Shown in pieces: positions 12,070 to 22,591 of a stretch of DNA of 64,000 nucleotides. Numbering within the stretch: position 1 is the first letter of the stretch; each line of letters begins with the position of its first letter. The stretch is from positions 806,001 through 870,000 of the forward strand of contig NC_089245.1 in the NCBI RefSeq assembly GCF_000512585.2. The letters run 5' to 3'. Below the pieces are notes generated by a model. That model was not told the DNA's origin, did not search any database, and saw only the letters and a program-made list of their open reading frames with translations. The position numbers and the translations under genes are program-made. This DNA comes from Kwoniella bestiolae CBS 10118. Taxonomy: Eukaryota > Basidiomycota > Tremellomycetes > Tremellales > Cryptococcaceae.

Positions 12070-14889
12070 TTATACAGGCCCAACAAGCTGGAAAAGCAAT
12101 CTCCTGACTATCCCACTCATAGCATCAGGTTGGTGCTAATCCATATGATATCAATATCAGCTCCAATCCTCGCACTCAAGGAGTCAGCTGACTCACCTTG
12201 TACGCATCCATGACCATACCCATTGCGACCGCCCCCAAAATGGTCTCGCCAAAGGGTACGATAGGAACCCATGCTCTTTTTCTGGCGCTTGACCAGGCTG
12301 ATTCGAGTGCTCGTGGGAGGACGTACATTGCTATGAACATGAAAGGGATATGAGTCAGCTGATAGTTTGAAGCATATCCAATGCTGCCAACTAACCTAAC
12401 TCTGCGCGTCGTTTCTACATGATCAGAACAAATATCAGCTTATTCCTATTGACGTGCGTCAAGTTGAATTTTGATACGTGACTTACCTTCTCTTCCACGA
12501 GCAGGGATAAGCAGGTACTAAACCCCATTAACCAGAAGGTCTCTTTCCTCTTCAACAAGGTTCTCAAAAAGCTGGTTGCCCACCCTTGTTCGACTGACTG
12601 AATTCTCAAGCAGAACAACGCTGTTGCATGTGATACAGACAATCAGCAACAGATCCTGATCTGAGCCATCGACATCTCATGACATCCTACGAGCGAGACT
12701 TACTCTGGTAGATCATCACGAATACACCCAGGAAGGAACAACTCCTCGTTATACCCCACACGACTCTCGCCAGCATCCTCAGAGGATCTCTTTGGACGTG
12801 ATGTCGACGGAGGACTAGCATTGGTATGAGGTGAAGAGCAGAGTAAACGGGAAGCATAAATCGCTGCAACACGGAAGTATGCTATGTCAGTCGAGATACT
12901 GAGCATCTGCAAAGATTCAATGACTCACGAAAACGGCGAAGAATCGTCGCAGGTTGGTTTCCGGACAACTATCAACCCAAGGATGTACCATCTCACTATA
13001 CTGATCATTAGCTACCTGCATCATCGCCAGCAATATGGACAAAAAGCTTACCAAGGTACCACGGAAGGCTTCCATCCCTCTTTCAGCTTGATCAACATTT
13101 GCTCTAGCGTTTTTCGGTTGGTAGGTGTGATAGCCTACAGGACAATTTATCAGCTTTCGTTCACCTGAGGTATGGCACAAGGGCAGCTGACCTTATGCTG
13201 TAATGCCTTCTGGACCTGTATTGGCTCTATGAATTTCTGTCTCACCAAGGTCCTATTCGCGTTGACTGCGAAGCCAGGTACCCTGGAAGCTTGCAAGATC
13301 CTGTTGATGCAGAAATCAGCTAGATGTCTCATCATGAGGATGCGGATGACATTAGCTCACCATGCACTATATTCCCTCGGTATAGTCTCGGGACTACACA
13401 ACCACGCAAACATGATCTGACCACAGCAAGCGCCAAATACCAATAAATCGCCATGAGGTATATGTATCCCCAGACGAGGGGTATACTGGTTATACGAAGC
13501 TTGAAGTCCTCTTACGAACATCCTAGTGAAATCACATACAATGAGTTACTTCTCCCTCTACTGGTTTGCAGAGAGGAGGATGACTCACTGTTGTGCCACC
13601 CCAGTTCTCCTACTTTGACTTTCCCACAATAATCCCAAACTCCCCACCGCACCAGCAACAGCAGCCTGCCACCTTCTCTCACCTTCATCCCCCTCTCTCT
13701 CCGGCGGCCCAAAAGTCGGTTTATTGAATATCCCATTCTTCAGCCGTCTTCTATAATACCCTATCGGAGGGGCTAATCTCAATATATGTAATGTAAGCGT
13801 ATTGAGGAAAGTGAATGTTCCCAACATCGCTCCGAATCTGAAGGGTTCTTGACCGAATATGGCGTGTCTGAACAGAGCTAAGCGTAGCTTCTTATTGCGT
13901 AGATTCCGGAAGAGAGTTAGGAGGACGTTGATCCCTGCTCGAACAGAGAATGCTAAGAGGAATGATCCTAAGTGGGTACAATGAGGTCAGCTGAGTTGCA
14001 TGGTATGGAAGATGGCAATTGTGAGCATATGATGACTCACTTAGACCCCTCTTCAGAGCTAGTATACCTGCCCTCTCGGGATCACGAGGTAACAACTTCT
14101 TCTCGTTCTGATTCCTCCATACTAAATCTTTCCCCACTTTAGATACTTCAGCTATCAACTTATCTCTTTCTCCTGAAGGATTCGCCGAGAGCAGTAACAG
14201 CGAGTCTAGAGAAGCTAAAGAAAGTGTTCTTCGAATTTGATCGGCACTACAACACACGTATCATGCGCGATCAGCTATGCCCAGGTAATCTACCGTGACT
14301 AGCTGAATACCCAATCCAATGGTACTTACGTCTCTGATAAGTTGGGCGTACCAGGATCACTCATGAGATAATCCACCTGATCTCGCGGTATCCCTTTAGT
14401 AGTTTTCGGAGCATATTGACCTTCCTCCACTGCGCGCCCAGGGAATACTATATCTCCAGCAGCAGAGCTTGATGCGGTTCGACTAGGTCCGCCATGCGCA
14501 TGAGTATGAGACAAAGAGGTGAACCTCAACCTCTTCTTCTCCCTTCCATGTCCGTTCGATCCGTTAGACAAGGACGAAGGGGTCCTACGAAGACATGAGG
14601 CGTGATTCGGGCTGTTCTCTGTTGAAGACGAGGCTAAAGGGGGACTATGATGAGGTGAGTTGGTGGTTGAATCTGCTATTGGTGATTCGTCTACTCTTGA
14701 GGAAGAAGGGAGTGAAGTGGGACGATGAGAGGGCGAGAAGTTGGGCGGTGGAGCTGTCTTGGATCGTTGGTGGTGGGTCGGTAAGGGTGGTGAGGAGGGT
14801 GCGGAGGGTTGAGGGGAGACGATGTTTGCTGGTGAGTTGAGGCCTGGGATGAGGTCTAGGGAAGATAGGAGGTTGGGAGGGGATGACAT
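12070..14889 (-). CDS. TMEM135-like multi-pass membrane protein
   Basis: A many-exon gene. Exon 1 is 14889-14330 and exon 2 starts at 14246. The last three exons are a 19-nt exon near 12394-12412, 12330-12197, and 12135-12070 ending in TAA. The N-terminal 190 residues are Ser/Pro-rich and probably disordered. The rest shows TMEM135-family landmarks: FGACCGQIMFAWLCSPETIP, NRILQASRVPGFAVNANRTL, YEMVHPWVDSCPETNLRRFF, then a C-terminal pattern (FWLMGFSTCLSLLVEEK, KRRAELAMYVLPRALESAW). TMEM135 proteins have been linked to peroxisomal and mitochondrial membranes and lipid handling in animals; the fungal role is not established. Interior exon limits were not all fixed. The small 19-nt exon is supported by its phase. 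Confidence 0.75.
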
Positions 14890-15373
14890 TTTGGGTGAAG
14901 GATGGTCCGTTTCTATTGATCTGCTCTATATGTTGATGATGGCTACTGCGTATACTAGCTACATGACTGAGTATATGGTGACTGAATTCCTATGACAGGT
15001 TCAAGGATGAAATCGGACACAGACAATGACGGAGTGAGTGAAATAGTAGCATAGTAACCGGTAATATAAAGTCAAAATGCTGATCAATTGTGGAGACTCC
15101 ACATCAATATCCCCAAAGAAATATCAACATCTGAAACTGAAACAGGATTAAAACCACGAGATGACCACATTCAAAATCACGTGATTTTCCTCTAGGTGTG
15201 CCTGGGTGACTTGGGTTTATTTGTTCCACCCATACAAACAAAAGTCAGAATTCTGCTCATGATATATTTCTTGTTTTCGAAATGTTGAGTTGATGTTGAT
15301 TTAGCACATTTCCTATAATTGTCAGCAAGATCATCTCGATAACCCATACACTCTCTTCCACCGATCCCAAAAG
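14890..15373. promoter_or_regulatory. Divergent promoter region TMEM135-like/RPC40
   Basis: 484 bp between divergent starts. No clear TATA or known element stands out; 15140-15185 contains CACGAG and CACGTG-type sites. No gene seen. Confidence 0.4.
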
Positions 15374-17068
15374 ATGCCTCGCTCACTAGACGATACTCGA
15401 CGGCACGTTCAGGTGTTACCTGAACGAATTGGCGCTGTGAGTGAATCTTTCCTTCTTATCCCTCTCTGCCCGCTTTTCAGTCAGCCATTGCCGGATTGTA
15501 TCATGCCATGTGCTACTAGGCCAGTGACCAGTGTGAAGACTGAGATATCTCCGATAGACTTGCTAACGCTTGCTGTTATACCTAGGTCGCCGGCTCAGAA
15601 TTCCCAGGTCATTACCCAGGGGAAGATCATTCATGGAGCCTACAGAAATTCAAGGAGGTGAGCTAACTCGGATCCGCTTCTCGTACAGCTTTCTATACTG
15701 AGATATGTGTTCTAGAACCTCATAACATCCGTACAACGTCTAACACCTTCAACAATCGAATTTGACTTGGTAGGAGTAGATGCGTCCATAGCGAATGCCT
15801 TGAGGAGAGTGATGATTGCTGAGGTGAGCAAGTTTGCTTATCTGCCAGATGTTCAGCTGATCACAAGCTCCAATCATCAGGTACCCACCATCGCCATCGA
15901 AGAGATATATGTGTGGAACAACACCTCAATCATGCAAGATGAGGTATTGTGTCACAGAGTGGGATTAGTACCGTTGAAGATCGATCCGAGATCATTGAAG
16001 TACAGGCGTGAGTCAATTTCCTCTCTCACATAACGCTTATCACCAATATACTTTGCAACATCCACATTGACACTGGGTATTTTGCTCTATGACATCACAG
16101 CATCCCCCCACTCAGCCCCCCACGAAACAGACACAATAGTATTCGATCTCTCCGTCCGATGCGATCGACGACCGGGGGTAGACAAATCCGAAAAAGATCC
16201 CAAGAAACTGTACTACGATTCAAACGTCTACACGGGTATGATGAAGTGGTCTCCCTCGGGTGACCAGTCGAGGAAATACCGAGGAAAGGAACCGAAGCCT
16301 GTCGATAGGGATATACTGCTGTGCAAGCTTAGACCGGGTCAACAGGTGGATCTGCATTGTTTCGCGAGGAAGGGGGTGGGCATGGATCATGCAAAGTTCA
16401 GTCCTGTTGGTAAGTTGACCGAGAGATCCTGCTGTCAAGTATCATTCGTCGTGTTCGGGGGGTCCCGGAGGAAGAGCAGAGCTAAACCCACGTACGATCT
16501 TAGCAACCGCATCATACCGTCTCCTACCCCATATAATCCTCCGCGAACCCATTCCAGTCGAACATCAACAGAAATTCCAAAAATGTTTCCCAGAGGGCGT
16601 CATCGAGATAGAGAATGATCAGGTGGTAGTGAAGAACCCAAGGAAAGATACCGTCAGCAGGGAGGTATTGAGGCATCCTGAATTTGCCGATAAGGTGTCT
16701 TTGAATAGGATAAGGGATCATTTCATGTGTGAGTGGAGTTATGTTCCGAGCTCAAATGTGGATGGAGGGAGGATTGTCAAGCTAGACGGAATAGCTGTGT
16801 AGTGAGGGTGAGGGTGGGACAATAGTGGTAAAGAGTAGAGACAAGACGAGACGGCGAAAACATGAAGACAGAATCAGAACCACTGTCAAACGCCTCATCG
16901 TGAACTTCAGCTGATTCCTTGTTATGCGCGATAGTCAATGTAGAATCAACAGGGCAGTACAACCCCGAAGAACTCGTCCCAGAAGCTATCAAGATCCTCC
17001 TATCCAAGATCTCAGCAGTGGAAGAAGGGTTGGATAAGCTGTTCGCTTCCGAAGGTCAAGCGGCTTAA
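15374..17068 (+). CDS. RPC40: RNA polymerase I/III shared subunit AC40
   Basis: Seven exons (15374-15436, 15586-15657, 15716-15823, 15881-16007, 16101-16409, 16504-16728, 16935-17068) join in phase to about 345 residues; yeast Rpc40 is 335. The RpoA-type dimerisation motif is clear (FDLVGVDASIANALRRVMIA), followed by IEEIYVWNNTSIMQDEVLCH and RVGLVPLKIDPRSLKY. Later blocks are FARKGVGMDHAKFSPV, ATASYRLLPHIILREPIPVE and the ending GQYNPEELVPEAIKILLSK. AC40 pairs with AC19 to form the alpha-like platform on which Pol I and Pol III assemble. It converges with BUD27, itself a polymerase assembly factor, leaving only 175 bp between stops. Confidence 0.95.
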
Positions 17069-17243
17069 CCTGAACGGGAGTTGGGTTCAGTGACTTTTGG
17101 TGGTTTAGTTTTCATTCAGATCTTGTTCTACCTTGTAGATCAAGATAGATGAAGCTCGCTTGCATATTATCATGCATATAGACTATACATTATTCCATTG
17201 GACGTTATAACTAAGAATACAGAATACAACGATTACAAAAAGA

Positions 17244-20164
17244 CTAATTACCAGCCATTCGAGAAGCCTTAAATCTCGATACTTTTTTGGGTTTGACAGG
17301 TTCAGTCGATGTCACTTCCGCTGTAGCGGTAGCTGGTGGCGGTGGCGGTACAGATGTGTTGATAGGTAGGCTAGGTGACATGGGCGATTCGGGTACTAAA
17401 GGGATGACAGGTGGTTTCGTGGTAATCTTTTCCTTTTCCTTCGAACTACCTTGCTCTTCAGTCGATCCTTTATCTTCCTGAGCCTCATCCCGATCTGATA
17501 CTTGATCAGTGATTGATGTGGTGTCACCCCCAAGAATAGGAGGTAATGATCTCTCCCAATCCTCCCATTGCCTCCTCCTTCCTTTCTCCACAGTCTTCTC
17601 CTCCCTATCCTTCCTCTCCTGTTCTATCAGCTGAGCAGTAGATACTTCTAGACCCATCAATTTCTTCATGACATTCTCCCTATTCTCCCTCCTCTCTTTC
17701 CGTTCTTTATTCTGTGCCCCTTCTCCCTTCCCTTCTTCATCCTCTTCGCCTTGGTCTTCATCATCAGTTTCCAGCGATTCCTCACCAGGTGCCAAAACCA
17801 AATTCCCATTCTCCAATTTCCCGACCCTAATGAATCGTCGTAGATCCTCAGGTTTCGGATTGATAATCATCGGTTCGCCGTATTCCGAGATTCGGGGTAA
17901 ACCCAACATCACCCCTCCCTCTCCCTCCTCCCCTTGTTCGGGTTGATCGTCGGAAGGATCATCAGGATCACGATTAAGTGGTTTATAGCTCTGTCGTCTA
18001 TGATATTCCAGCGCCACCTCCCTAGCTAATAATGCTTGATCGAGATCATATTCGTCCTCTGAGCCTGTCGAGTATTCACTGAACTCTTCGTCTTCCTCTT
18101 CTTCCTCGTCATTATCTCCTTGACTATCCTTTCTCTGCATATGAGTATTATTGTGGTTTTCACCATTGGTGGTATAATTGGTCCGTCCCACAGTAGTATC
18201 AATCAAACTCTTCCGGGGCATAATCACCCCATTAGGTCCGGGTCTCTCATGGATCTTGAGATTATCCAACCGCTCTTTCACTCCTTGTTGGACGATTGGC
18301 GGTTTCTCCACCACCCCAGATTTGATCGTGTTTGTCCCCTGACTTTCAGAAACTTTCGGTAGGTTCGGCATCCTACAAGAAGTAGTCTGGATATTCGGTG
18401 CAGAAGCGTCTATCGTGGGTTGACCAAGTCTCTGAGAGAACAGACTTTGTTTCTTGGTTGGAGGTGGATCGTTGAAGGCTTTTTTCTGATCGCTCTTACC
18501 AGGTGTAATGGTAGCAACAGTCGATGGAGGCTGGCCCCTTTCACGTACAGTGTCTTGAACGGCATTCGCCATCAACTGACTCTTACGTTCCTGCAATGTT
18601 TGATCTGTAGTGACAGGTGTGATGGTCGTACTGGATGACGAAGGTCGATCCAAAAACCCTCTCTTGAACCCTGCAAACCCTCCATCTCCCCTCTGCCTGG
18701 GCGTAGGGGCAGGAATAACCGGAACGGGTTTTACGCTGAACTCCCCCTCATCTTTGGTATCTTCGTCGGATACACCAAGAGGAAGGGGGAACCCGAATCT
18801 CTTACTCATCTGAGAGAGGGATTCAGCGGGCGCAGGAGAGGCAGGTGGAGAAGGAAGGGATGGATCGAAGGTTACTGATTTCTTGCGTGTGGGGGGATTG
18901 TGCGGTTTAAGGATCGATTTGGCAGGTGCAGGTAGGGAGGATGAGGGACGGCGTTCTCTCACGGGAGGAGAGGGCGGTGTGAGTGGTGTGACTGAGGACG
19001 ATGGTTTTGATGGAGCGTCGGGTTGAGAGGAGGAAGAGCGTATTATGCCGCCTTTGGCTTTTATAGGTTCTTTAGTTGGAATATCATCCTCATCACTCGA
19101 GGTATCTTCGTTGAACAACCTCCTCCGTAAGGCAGCTCTACGAGCTACAGCTTCGTCTGAGAAATAATCATCTTCTTTTTCTTCTACTGATGCCTCAGCA
19201 GCAGTGCCGGAAGAGGTGGACGGGGGAGGGGGCGGTCCGATAGTTTCGCCGGACAGGGTTTCGCGGATCTCGTGGATTGGTAGACCCTCTTCGTTGAGTG
19301 TCTGCGAGAGTATCATGGAGTCAGTCGTATGATCGATACATGGGGCAACGATGAAGTGTCAGCGAAACCTACTGTATCGTCGCCGTGGTTGCCTGAAACT
19401 CCTACTTCTGCATCTGAACCTTCCTCGTCATCCAATAACTCAACCAGAGAAGCAGCTGACTTGTCGGTCTCCGTCCCCTTCCCTTTTCGGTCTAGCGGTT
19501 TTCCAGGCTGAGGAGTGTTCTGCGTACTTGCCAGATTGATATTCTCATCTTTGGCTACTGGTGACTTGATGTTATCCTTCGACTGGTCATTCGGCATCTC
19601 AGAATCTTCTGCCGTGTGGGTAGGCTTGACTCCGACATCTACTGGTGCTGCTTCCTCTTTCTCGTTCGATTTAACAAGATCCTTTTCTTGCTTTTTCTCA
19701 GGAGGTGAGATTGAACTTGACGGTCCAGACTCCATCTCAGGCAATCGATGAAATACCTGATGAAATCCAACACTAGGAGCTATCAACCTCTTCTTCCTCT
19801 TACCCACCACCGCCGACACTCCACTCTCCAATCCTTCCAGCACACTAGGTCTAGCCCGTCCCTCAGGTAGTCTGGCATGTTCCTCCAACAACCGCTCCTT
19901 CCTCCTTTGAACATATTGGGAAGCTTCCAACGCAGTCATATCTACCCAATATCCTGCACCGATGTTCACCCTAATATCGTTCGTATGTACCACCTCACCC
20001 AGGATTGACGCCTTGGATCCCAGGGGTATACGTACGGGATGAGTGGTCGAGGATGTGAGGTGTTGCAGGCGGAGGGAGAGGTGGTCCAGGGCTTGGAGGT
20101 GGGATTGGAGGGATGGGGAGGATGGGAGGATGGGGAGAGTGAGTGGTTGGGGTGGGGAAGACAT
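17244..20164 (-). CDS. BUD27: Unconventional prefoldin Bud27/URI1
   Basis: Two exons, 20164-19373 and 19301-17244, about 949 residues; yeast Bud27 is 796. Residues about 20-100 form an alpha-type prefoldin domain: a helix rich in Leu/His, then PLGSKASILGEVVHTNDIRV and NIGAGYWVDMTALEASQYVQ with a second helix RRKERLLEEH. The remainder is long, acidic and Ser/Pro-rich. Two C-terminal features fit fungal URI/Bud27: the EDDYFSDEAVARRAALRRRL segment and the terminal SRFKASR motif at the very end. Bud27/URI works with R2TP-type chaperones in cytoplasmic assembly and nuclear import of RNA polymerases I-III and affects TOR-linked translation control. Assignment rests on the prefoldin core plus the C-terminal motif. 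Confidence 0.85.
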
Positions 20165-20958
20165 GGTGGGTTGTGTTCCCTTCGTTCTTGTTCTTGTTAT
20201 TGCTGATACAGCCGGCAGAGGGTCATGTAGTCTTTTGTTGAGGTGAGGCTATGTATGCCTTGGTCATGTATAACCAAGAATGATCAAGGTTGGGAAGACA
20301 TCGCACTCAAAGGTTAACTTGTACTTACCCGGATACACTACCGCACAGAAAAAGCGATGATCACGTGATACCACGGTACTCTGGGTTTGTGTCAGGTATC
20401 TATCTGTAGAGAGGAAAGAGGACGCCCAGTAGATGGGATGATGCATACATTCGCTTTATGAGAATAGGATGACTGCTTGCGGTGCTGTAGAGACAATGTC
20501 CAGATCAGGCTCAGCATGTGATTTGTCAGAGAGGGTGACGGCGAAAAGCGGAAGGAAGGGAACAACTACCAACATCTCATCTCATCTCAGTGGACGATCT
20601 GATCGTTGGGGTTATGTCGACCGTGAGGAGGATATACATACACGTTCATGGAATTGTACAAAAAAAAGAGATCTCAGTGTTATGGTACAAATGATCGAAA
20701 AGACTGTGATATCAACATTACAGAACACAACACTCTACGTAAAATCACAGATATACAGAACTGCACGCGATATCTTATGGGACTGAGCCCCCAGCTGAAA
20801 CAAGAGTCATTCTCCTTATCTCTGACAGTCATGGGAGATCCCCCTGTCCTCCTATCCTATCCGAGCGGTATCGAACCATCCTTTCCAATTCCCCATGTAT
20901 AACCCAACAGTGAGCGGGTTCGCATCTATCCATCTAATCTTTAATCCCTTCATGATCC
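20165..20958. other. Intergenic, BUD27 promoter
   Basis: About 800 bp between the BUD27 start and the stop of the RNase H-type ORF. It contains a run of A at 20660-20668. No open frame with codon structure and no RNA gene was recognised. Confidence 0.4.
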
Positions 20959-21708
20959 TCATGTGAGCCCCGTATCCTTACCCATCTCTTCTCCTTCTTG
21001 ACTCCTCCCATCCTTCGACGTAGCCGTTGCAGCCTCCAGCAACCCCAGCACATGCGGTGTCAAGCCCCCATTCCCAAGTCTCGACAACCTATCCGCCAAG
21101 AAATTATCCTTCCCCCATACCCATCTAGCTCTTATCGTTATCTGATATTTTTGTATCAAATCATCAATCTCTTCGAATGTTTTGGTGACTTTTGGGCATC
21201 GAGCCTTGGGCGTTATGATATCTCCGTCCGTCCTCGCTGTGTTGCCTGATCGTACGATAGAAGTTGTAGCAATCCCCCCAAACCCCGCACCCAACCACAA
21301 GCCATTCGAGGTGAAATACCTTCCCCTCCCTTTCCACCTCAACCCCAGTCCCAACCCCAGCCCCATCAAGTTCCCCAACTCATATTTTCGTCTAAGTACC
21401 TGATAAACCTGATAATTATCACAATAACACCAAACCTTCTTCCCCCTCAACCCCTCACCCCACTTCTCCAAACTCCTCAACAGCGCCATAGCCTCTATAT
21501 ACTCTGTTGACCCCTTCCCTCCCGCCAGATATTGATGTTTATCCTGCCATACGTCCAATGGCTTGGACTGCGGGCCTAGGTGTCCTCCATAGCCTTTTCC
21601 GGAGGCGTCGGACCATATCTCCCATCTGTGTGAAAGGGGGAGCAAGCGGAGGAGACGGTCCCATTTGCGGAGGAGTTTGTAGGAGATGGTTGAGGAGAGT
21701 TTGGTCAT
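20959..21708 (-). CDS. Stand-alone RNase H-like protein, probably retroelement-derived
   Basis: One uninterrupted frame of 249 codons with a good start context (CCGCCATGACC), in a genome where most genes have introns. Retroelement-type RNase H landmarks appear in order: WEIWSDASGKGYGGHLGPQ (first catalytic Asp), STEYIEAMALLRSLEKW (Glu), KKVWCYCDNYQVYQVLRRK (second Asp), then after an insertion of about 75 residues ARWVWGKDNFLADRLSRL (fourth acidic residue, in the AD-LSR motif common in DIRS and LTR elements). All four acidic positions are present. I see no reverse transcriptase, integrase, recombinase or protease on either side and no long terminal repeats. It is either a decayed element of which only this part stayed open, or a domesticated gene. 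RNA:DNA hydrolase activity is inferred only. Confidence 0.65.
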   Translation of the reverse strand: MTKLSSTISYKLLRKWDRLLRLLPLSHRWEIWSDASGKGYGGHLGPQSKPLDVWQDKHQYLAGGKGSTEYIEAMALLRSLEKWGEGLRGKKVWCYCDNYQVYQVLRRKYELGNLMGLGLGLGLRWKGRGRYFTSNGLWLGAGFGGIATTSIVRSGNTARTDGDIITPKARCPKVTKTFEEIDDLIQKYQITIRARWVWGKDNFLADRLSRLGNGGLTPHVLGLLEAATATSKDGRSQEGEEMGKDTGLT

Positions 21709-22591
21709 GGCGGTGGGTATGGTGAGTGGAGTGAGTCTGTCTTAGATGAGGAGGCAGAGGCAGGTTGGTTGTTGGATGGTGATTCAGTTCGATATGCTTT
21801 GTCTTGCGTGAGGAGGGAGAGACAGGTTGGTTGTATAGGAAGCATTCGATTTGATCGGAAGGATTACAGGATTACAAGTTACTGGGTTGTAGCAAATACA
21901 ACGTTCGCATTCTGTCTGTGGAACGATGTACGAATGAGCATCAGCATCTGGAAGGGGTTTAAGCTGTACCCTGCGAGTACAAGACAAAAGAGACGTCCAC
22001 TTTCGACTTACGATTGAATAACTATAACATCATAAACGTGTCTCCTGTCTTATCTTTCCTTGCCATTCAAATGATTGACGCGTTTCCGATTCAGCTTGAC
22101 TATGTTGCTGCCCCTGGATGCCAGGAGGGTACTCCTATATTGATATTCAGGTATGGCTTTGATATTCAGCTGTTATTGATGTACGATGCATCATGCTAGT
22201 CGTACTGATAACATACTCAACGAGATAACTCATCACGTTTGCTATAGATCGTCAATGACGTTCCAACTCGATCACCTTTCCATCTTCGGTCATCGCCTAA
22301 TCGTAAACATCACCCGGCACCCCGATTACCGGACCTATCACCAAGCTTCCTCCCCTTCTGCTTCAGTGCAGACATGCTACCCTCGCAGATTGGATTATGT
22401 ACACGGGTGGTTCATCAACATGTATACATGACATGAGATAACATAAAATGCGGGTCTACAAATAACAACAAGACCATCGATCATACTATTTCACAACGAA
22501 TACAAGACAAGGTATCACTGAAAAACCAAATAAGAAAGAGCGAAACCGAATTATTAGTCTAGGAGGAACAAGTATAAAGAAGGGAGAATAA
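21709..22591. other. Intergenic upstream of the RNase H-like ORF
   Basis: About 880 bp between the RNase H-like start and the RAD54 stop. Apart from an imperfect direct repeat near 21739-21834 I see no gene. No frame here resembles reverse transcriptase on either strand. Confidence 0.45.
21739..21834 (+). repeat. Imperfect direct repeat pair
   Basis: Two related stretches of about 34 bp, at about 21739-21773 and 21801-21834, both starting GTCTT and ending CAGGTTGGTTGT with GAGGAGG in the middle. They lie just upstream of the RNase H-like start. They may be a local duplication or a remnant of an element end. Confidence 0.5.

Noticed and set aside
20959..22591. Complete LTR or DIRS retrotransposon
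   Set aside because: Only the RNase H part is visible; no reverse transcriptase, recombinase, integrase or terminal repeats were found.
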